A DNA stretch of 64,000 bases from Diphasiastrum complanatum (Eukaryota > Streptophyta > Lycopodiopsida > Lycopodiales > Lycopodiaceae), in NCBI GenBank assembly GCA_029204225.1, contig CM055106.1:46880633-46944632 (forward strand). Direction: 5' to 3'. A program made the position numbers and the translations under genes. Shown piece by piece: positions 57,323-64,000 of this stretch (position 1 is the stretch's first letter; every line of letters begins with the position of its first letter). The notes under the pieces are model-generated. The model was not told where the DNA came from. It did no database searches and worked only from the letters and a program-made list of their open reading frames with translations.

Positions 57323-57516
57323 GTATATATATTATACTTATTACAATTTGCGGTTTACCTATAATGTTAAATGGTATTAGGTAATTACTAATTTGTAAAT
57401 GTCAATGTTGAATGTTCATTGTTCAATGGCGATTTCGGATTGATTAACAATGGATTATGGTTCACTAAGCAGTTGCCACTGAGCACTTGAGTATTGAATT
57501 CGGAATTCCAAAGTCA

Positions 57517-60500
57517 TGTGAAGATCCTTACTTGTAGGTGGAGGCATCCTAGCTTGGAGTTGGGGAGCATCTTGGAGCTTGCAGGTTACTTGGAGGACCT
57601 TTGGAGGCACTACCTTTGGATTAGGAGGACTTCTTGACTTCACTTGTAAAAGTGGTATCAGAGCTAGACAAAGGATGGTAATCTTTCTAACCTTCTTCAA
57701 GTTCTATTAAGATCACCAACTAAATTTTTTGGGGGAAGATTATTGCCTTTTCTAGTAGTAGGAAGCTTGTAGTTGAAGTACCCAATGAATCTAGTTCTCC
57801 TGTTAAGAGTAGTGATGCTTATAGGATTGTTTAGGGGCTGATTTTTTATTATGTTAGAGAAGCTTGAATGTGGGCTTTTGGTTTAGAACCTTTTTGAAAA
57901 AGGATTTGTGGAATGGTTAGAGGAAGTCTTCCTCTACATCCACAAAAAAAAATTTGGAAAAAGGTTGATTCTAGCTTGTGTTTTGGATCAAAACTAGTGT
58001 TTTTTTTTTGAATAAATGAAGTGTTTAAACTTTTGATTTTCATTTTAAAGTTCTATTTTTCAGACCTGTAAATTTGAAAATCAGATCTGAAAAGTGAAGT
58101 TTTCATAAGGACCTCATTAGTTATACCTTTCTACCTACTAGTTTAATGTTATTGGCAATGTAGGAAGGAAAAGGTAATATAACTTTATGCATAGAAAAGG
58201 TTTTGAAGTTCTGTTTTTTGTCATTTTGAAGTTTTGATTTTCAGACCTGTAAATCTGAAAAACAGATCTAGAAACTGAAGTTTTCATAGAACTTCATTAG
58301 TTTTCCATTTCTAGACACTAGTTTCATGGATTTGACGAACTAGGAAAGTGAAAAATGTGAACATTTGTGTTGAAATTGAAATGACAAATGGAAATGGAAT
58401 TGGAATTGAAGTTTACATAAAGACTTGTTTTAATTTTTGCTTTGAATTGAGGCAAAAGTAAGAAATTGCTTGATGTAGTTTTCTCTTAAGCTTGGATTGA
58501 GCTTGCAAAAAGTAGGCTTGGATTGAGCTTACAAACAATAAGTATTGAATGAGGTGGATTATGTAAAAATTGAAGCATTTCTATCATTTTAATTGGAATT
58601 ACATGTTGTTGTATTTGCATGATAGGAAAACACACAAGCAACCCCAATGGATCAAACCAATGAAAACTCATCATTTGATCTATCAAATCCAAGAGTCATA
58701 TAACAATGAAAAAAGGTTTGGAACAATTTATTCAAGATTTTAATGAGTACCTAAATCCACTTTATAGTGACATTCCACCAAAGGTATAAATGTTAATGTT
58801 TATTGATGGGTTACCAAAAGATTACCAAGTGGATGTTCGTAGGAACCATCCAAAAACTCTAGAGGAAGCTATTAGGGCTGCAAAGTATTTTGATGACACA
58901 CCTAAGCCATCTAGGGGTCACTAGCCCAATGAGCCAAAGAAAGGTTTCAATTCAAGAGGAAGGATAGGGAAGTTGTTAATAAAACACATCCCAATTCCAA
59001 CAATCCTAAGAAAACCAAGAAAAACTTTAAAAACCCTCAGGGTGGCATGGATATAGCTAAAGCTCATAAGAAAAACCTATGCTTCAAGTGCAATGGCAAG
59101 GGTCACCTTGCACAAGATTGCGTCAAAAAACCAGCTTCTACCTCAGGTAATCTATCTCGAAGTAATGAGATGGATATATGTTTCCTTAGTTCTTTAGTTT
59201 TTGGACCTTATTTGCATTAAAGGTAAAGTTAAAGATCAAGTTGTTAATGTTCTTTTTGACACAGGATCCACTCATAACTTTATTTATGTAAATTTGGTGC
59301 AAAAAAAACGCTAAACCTTCCTACCAAAAAAAGTGAGAAGAAATACTGTGACAATGGCATTGAGAATGAATTCCGCGTTTATGGATTGTGTTGTTCCTGA
59401 TGTAGAATTGCACATACAGGATTACTCTAAAAAACTAGAATTCCATGTTGTTGCATTAGCTAATGTGGATATTGTTCTCGGGCAACAATGGCATTTTGAT
59501 AAAAATAAGTCATTGAAAATTGATTTTGTTGAAAAATCTTTATCTTTTATGCATGAGGATTCTTTGATTAAGATCAAGGCTAGTTTAAGTGTTAACGCTA
59601 AAAATGTTAATCCTTATTCTAAACGGGAACTTAATTAAATAATGAAGAATTCTGATTTTAGAGTTTATTTATGTTTTCACAATGATTTCATTTGCTTCAA
59701 TGATAATAAACTTAACATAAATGCCATGAATATACCCAATGAGAACACTACAGAGTTTGAAGCCTATAATGAACTTAGGCAAGAATTCAATGATGTTTTT
59801 ATAGACCTTCCTGTAGGTTTACCACCCGAAAGGATAGTTGATCATAAAATTGAGCTTATACCTGGTTCAATTCCGATTGCACAACGTCCTTATCGGATGA
59901 GTGCATCAGAAGAGGCCAAGGTAAATAGGCAATTACATGATTACCTGAAAAAGGGGTGGGTACAACCTAGTAAGTCTCCTTGGGCATCACAAGTGGTTCC
60001 GGTGGCCAAGAAGGATGGGACTATAAGGTTTTGCGTAGATTATAAGGAATTGAACAAGGTAACCATTAAGAATAGATATCCACTGCCGCGGATGGAGAAC
60101 CTGATAGATAATCTTGGTGGTGCTAAGTACTTTACCAAGATAGATCTAAGGTCGGGATACCATCAGATACGCATTAGGGCAGAAGATATACCAAAAACGG
60201 ATTTTCGAACTCGCTTTGGACACTACGAATTTTTGGTGCTACCTTTTGGTCTAACCAATGCACCGGCAACTTTCCAACAGATGATGAACGATTTGTTCAG
60301 GCCATATTTGGGAAGATTCGTAGTGGTATTATTAGATTTACTGTTATAGAACCGGGGTTGTTTCAGTCTCTCCAAGGACTATATGAGTCTGATCCTTTTT
60401 TCGGAAAGTATTGGCAACAAGTACTTTTTGGGGTCGATTCAAGTATGCAAGATTCCTCACTGAAATGGATTTTGTTATTTGAAACAGGATTTTGTTTCGT

Positions 60501-60800
60501 AAAGGCAAGGTGTGTGTACCGGAGAATGACACAGTAAGGGCCCAAATCTTGCATGAGTGTCATGATGGTCCATGCGTAGGACATCCGGGTATACAAAGAA
60601 CACTTGACTTAGTTCGACGGCAATTTTGGTGGCCTAAGATGAAAAGTCAAGTAGAGGCCTATGTACTTATATGTGCTAAGTGCCAGTTAATAAAGTAGAG
60701 AGGCTAAAAGCTAGTGGCCTATTACATCCTTTAGATATTCCTACCGGAAAGTGGAAAGTATATCTATGGATTTTGTGGTCGGGCTTCCACGTACAGGTAT
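57517..60800 (+). mobile_element. Ty3/gypsy element 5, different family, 5' part
   Basis: + strand. A Met primer-like site (TGGTATCAGAGC) at 57653-57664 is preceded by a short LTR-like stretch from about 57517. Then come the gag region (58640-59160) with CCHC CFKCNGKGHLAQDC, protease (FDTGSTHNFI, ~59255), RT ([31 protein letters not shown]; 59780-60340) and the integrase H2C2 region (HECHDGPCVGHPGIQRT, ~60560). RNase H is not seen, and the copy is shortened and broken in several places. Confidence 0.75.
57850..58640. other. Gypsy 5 leader with internal duplication
   Basis: Two similar ~180-base segments (about 58030-58170 and 58210-58350) share GATTTTCAGACCTGTAAAT and ACTGAAGTTTTCATA-like text. 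They form a tandem duplication in the untranslated leader. No ORF. Confidence 0.5.
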
Positions 60801-62362
60801 ACGAAAACTTTACTAGGTTAAATGCTTCACCCAGTCTGTCTGTGTGCCATTAATATAAGCACAAAGCATGTCTGCCAAGATTTGGCTAACCCTCTCTATC
60901 TTGCCATCCATTTGAGAATGCTCAGTATTGTGCATCCAAAGGTGTGTTCCCAGCTTGGTGAACATCTTTTTCCAAAAATTTCATGGGAACTTGGGAACCC
61001 TATCAAACAAAATGGACTTTAGAAGTCCTTGTAATCTGACCACATTGTGGATAAACAACTCCACTACTTGCAGAGTTGTGACCTTCTTGGTCATTGTGAT
61101 GAAATGGGCCATCTTGGAAAACTTGTCTACCACTACCATAATGGAATTAAACCTAGCTTGGGTCCTCTTGCCCCCTTCTTGACACGACTATAACACATGA
61201 AATTTCTTGCCCATGCATCAAGGAAAATCCTTGAACACATGCTTGCCAAGATAGAAAAAGCATGATCTATCCTTCTTGGCCTTATCCTTCTACTCAAGTG
61301 TGAGAGGAGACTTCTCGTACACACGACGAGCCACGGGAGATGTCCACTTTCGTTTCAAGTTGCGAAAAGTCTTTCTAACCAACTTGGCCATACTTCTGTG
61401 AACCTTTCTTGCCGCACCAGATTCAGCTTTGGGTTGCACATTGCCTTTGTAGTTGACAGTTGTAGCAACTGCCCCTTTCAAGGCCTTGCACCCTTATTAA
61501 GATAAGGGGCCTCAACTCTTCTCGAACACCGAAAATTACCTTGTCCACAAGAAGCCACTTTGTGATCTCCTTAATTATCTTGATAAGTACCTCTTGTCAC
61601 CTATCAGCATACACTTGCAAACTGTAGTGCCTTTGACGGTGTAAAAACCAAGCATCCATCACAAATAGATGCTCGTGTGGAGGAATGAACTGAGCCCTAA
61701 AGGCTCGTTTAAACTGAACCTAGATGGTTGAGTACTAACTTGAACAATTTTCGCTGCCACCTATTGGCAAAATCACTGAAATGATAAGCAACTTTGTGAA
61801 CCTGCCAACCTTCATCGATTGGGCCTCGCATAAGGTCAAACTATTCTTCCAACTTGTATAGCCATTGGTCCACAATATCAATGGTTCTCTATGGAGTATA
61901 TTCAGCATTCCTAATGGGCTATATGTCTTTATCCTCATGGGAAGAAACGACGGAATATATAGAATAAGATCAATATACAGGACGAACAAAAGACGAAACA
62001 AGAAATTAGGGCAAAACCTAAAAACAGAAACTGAGAAGGATGAGGTGGAGATATTGAGACAATGATGCATAATTTCCTATAATTGGATCGAGCAACATTT
62101 GCATCACATGCATGAACTTCTCCATACTATCCACACGGGCTTGCATGGATGGAGTACTAGCAAGTGAGCTAGCCCTAAATGTACTAGGGTTACGGTCATG
62201 AGTAGGGCTATCAGGCGGTGATTGAAGTGCAATTGGTGGGCTAGCAAGAATATTAACACACTCATCCACCATGGTTGGATACAAGAAAACTCTCTCTTTT
62301 GAATAGAAGCACAACACAAAGAAAATTGAAAAGAAAATACACAATTTCACTAAAATACACAT
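60801..62362 (-). mobile_element. Ty3/gypsy element 6 fragments
   Basis: Minus-strand gag-like region (62362-61200, with MVDECVNILASPP and VARRVYEKSPLTLE), followed in sense by integrase core sequence (MAHFITMTKKVTTLQVVELF; about 61130-60830). The pol centre is missing. It abuts gypsy 5 tail to tail. Broken. Confidence 0.6.
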
Positions 62363-62439
62363 TGAGGGTCACAACTCACCGCTTCTCTAACAACTTGTCA
62401 AGCAACCACACCAAGTCACCACTTGTGACACACCTGTCC

Positions 62440-63120
62440 CAACTTGGGCTAGATGTCCACTTCGGTTTCCTGCCTTCGCTAATATTTGGCCTCAGGCTCT
62501 TTGGTAATTGGCCATGCCGAGGTCATTATTAGAGTTGGACTGGACTTTATGGTACTCACAGGCCTCCGGCTTATTGGACACATTGGGCATTTCTATTTCA
62601 CAACTTCCCACTGGAACCAGCTAGTAAGTTCAACAATTCATCTACGGGGCTATATTCACCATACAGGGTAGATCCAATTGGGGTCGAACCTGACTTCTAT
62701 CGGACTCACTTTCTGAAGTTGGATTCTCAATCTTGCCTGGTTATATTGACTCTACACTCTCTCATGGTGTTACAATCATTTTGGGATAGCTCTAGGTTTC
62801 ATCACATCAGCTTGCGATAAAGACTGGTCACTTCCAAGATATCCCACGTGTAGTGGCAAGGTTGAGACTGAGGAGCATCTCATCTCCAAATGCCCTATAT
62901 ACTATGAGATTAGGGAGCAATATCATTGCCTTTTCTGAGATACTCCAATCACCTTATGCTCACTCATCTCCAAATGCCCTATATACCAAAAGTTTAGGGA
63001 GAGATATCATTGCCTTTTCGAAGTTACTCCAATCACCTTACGCTCACTCATTGCATATGAGAGTCCTCATTGTGTTGCGCTTATGGTACAAGAGTTGCTT
63101 CTAGTGTAGAGAGATCAATG
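62440..63120 (+). mobile_element. LINE-like remnant 2 with internal tandem duplication
   Basis: + strand Cys/His C-terminal LINE region: KVETEEHLISKCPIYYEIRE (about 62855-62915), partly repeated about 95 bases later as LISKCPIYQKFRERYHCLF. It is related to the minus-strand copy at about 19730. The ~85-base unit at 62877-62960 is repeated at 62970-63050. Confidence 0.55.
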
Positions 63121-63199
63121 TCATGACAAGCAAAAAACTTGTACAGTAAGCTCATCAAAACACCAAAAGTTGTAGTGTAGAATAAATCTCCTCCCATCC

Positions 63200-64000
63200 T
63201 TAGGTAACCCTTGTAGCTATACCTATCATTCTAGTTCCAGGGCCCACATCACTAGGTACTTTCTAAGGAATGCCAAGGGTAGCCGGACTAGTTGGCCGAA
63301 ACCCATAATTGAGCTCAAACGGGCTCATACTAGTGGACACGTGCTTCTTATCGTTGTACGCAAAACTCAACTAGCGATAAATATCTAACCCAATCAATCA
63401 GCGACTTACTGACATACGCTCCTCAAGGACCTAGTTGACCCTCTCAGTTTGCCCATCAGTTTGTGGGTGCTCACTACTACTCATCTGCAGTTGTGAACTA
63501 GGGATCTCTAAAATGTTCTAGTGAACTGGGGATCTCTATCAAAGACAATGAACTTAGAAAGTCCACGCAATTTCACGGCATGTTCAATGAACAACTCTAC
63601 GACTTGCAGGGTTGTCACCGTCTTCCGGGTGGCAATAAAGTGAGCCATCTTGATCAACCTATCCACTACTACCATGACCGAATCGTGCTGACTCACGGTC
63701 CCAGGTAGCCCAATAATAAAATCCATCGAGATACTCTCCAAACGACCTTGGGGAATCTCTGGAACTGCAGTAAACCTTGAGGGCTTACAGGCTCTGCCTT
63801 GTTTGCCTAATACGGCACATAGCGCTATATGTACTCACGGTGCGTCGACTATTTTGAGCACTGGCACAGTTGCCATTGCCTCCTCAGTAGCTCAAAACTC
63901 CTCTATGTCAACGATTCTTCATCCCAACTCACCTCTAGACCTTGTCCACGCAGCTGGTTGGTTAAAGCAACAGATAACCTGAAGAAGGCCTGCACAAATC
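63200..64000 (-). mobile_element. Ty3/gypsy element 7, integrase fragment, runs off window
   Basis: Minus strand: SISMDFIIGLPGTVSQHDSV, VVVDRLIKMAHFIATRKTVT and further core integrase text to about 63260. RNase H-like pieces lie above 63770. Broken. The 5' part would lie beyond 64000. Confidence 0.6.

Larger units (their letters stand above)
48943..57516 (+). mobile_element. hAT element C, 5' part
   Basis: Starts with the same end as A (CAAGGTTGCATCGAACCG) and GGTTCGAACC units, then (GA)n at 49081-49122, long TG tracts, the BED exon, copia 2 in intron 1, exon 2 and the SDGWSD-type exon. The sequence passes into gypsy 5 near 57517; the 3' end is not in the window. The bases before it (AGTTACCC) are the candidate duplication. 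Confidence 0.85.

Overview
The window looks like nuclear DNA of a vascular plant with a large, repeat-rich genome. The evidence is an interstitial Arabidopsis-type telomere repeat (CCCTAAA), an organellar-type CRM-domain host gene, and plant-type hAT, Ty1/copia and Ty3/gypsy chromovirus families. A seed-free vascular plant or a gymnosperm would fit the very long intron and the Penelope-like element, but the sequence does not settle the species.

Layout. 1-3879: a Penelope-like retroelement (PLE) on the minus strand, with a 636-residue ORF1, an RT-bearing ORF2 that starts in a TGATG stop/start overlap, and a four-unit telomeric repeat 24 bases upstream of ORF1. 3923-5331+: a chimeric copia remnant. 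6271-15131: an LTR-bounded composite with a long (GA)n tract, exon-like fragments of unrecognised genes and an antisense gag/protease fossil. 15525-48112 (minus): four exons of a CFM3-like CRM-domain gene (chloroplast group II intron splicing family). The first visible exon (47765-48112) is separated from the next (16303-16459) by an intron of 31,305 bp. The reading frame is open across all four exons and the splice phases match.

The intron is almost wholly transposon. One hAT element (A, 18912-44094) has matched ends and a perfect 8-bp target duplication, GTTACTAG. It sits inside an older hAT of the same family (B, about 17810-46080). Element A was itself loaded with a LINE remnant, a copia element, and three copies of one gypsy chromovirus family with 358-bp LTRs, one nested in opposite orientation inside another. 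The part of the next upstream intron (or 5' flank) that lies in the window, 48113-64000, carries a third hAT copy (C) holding a copia element with a second copia inside it. Several gypsy fragments and a second LINE remnant follow.

The only host gene recognised with confidence is the CRM-domain gene. It must be transcribed and spliced through the nested transposons if it is functional. All LTR elements are treated as fossils: families, ends, parts and nesting are given, not repair-level detail.
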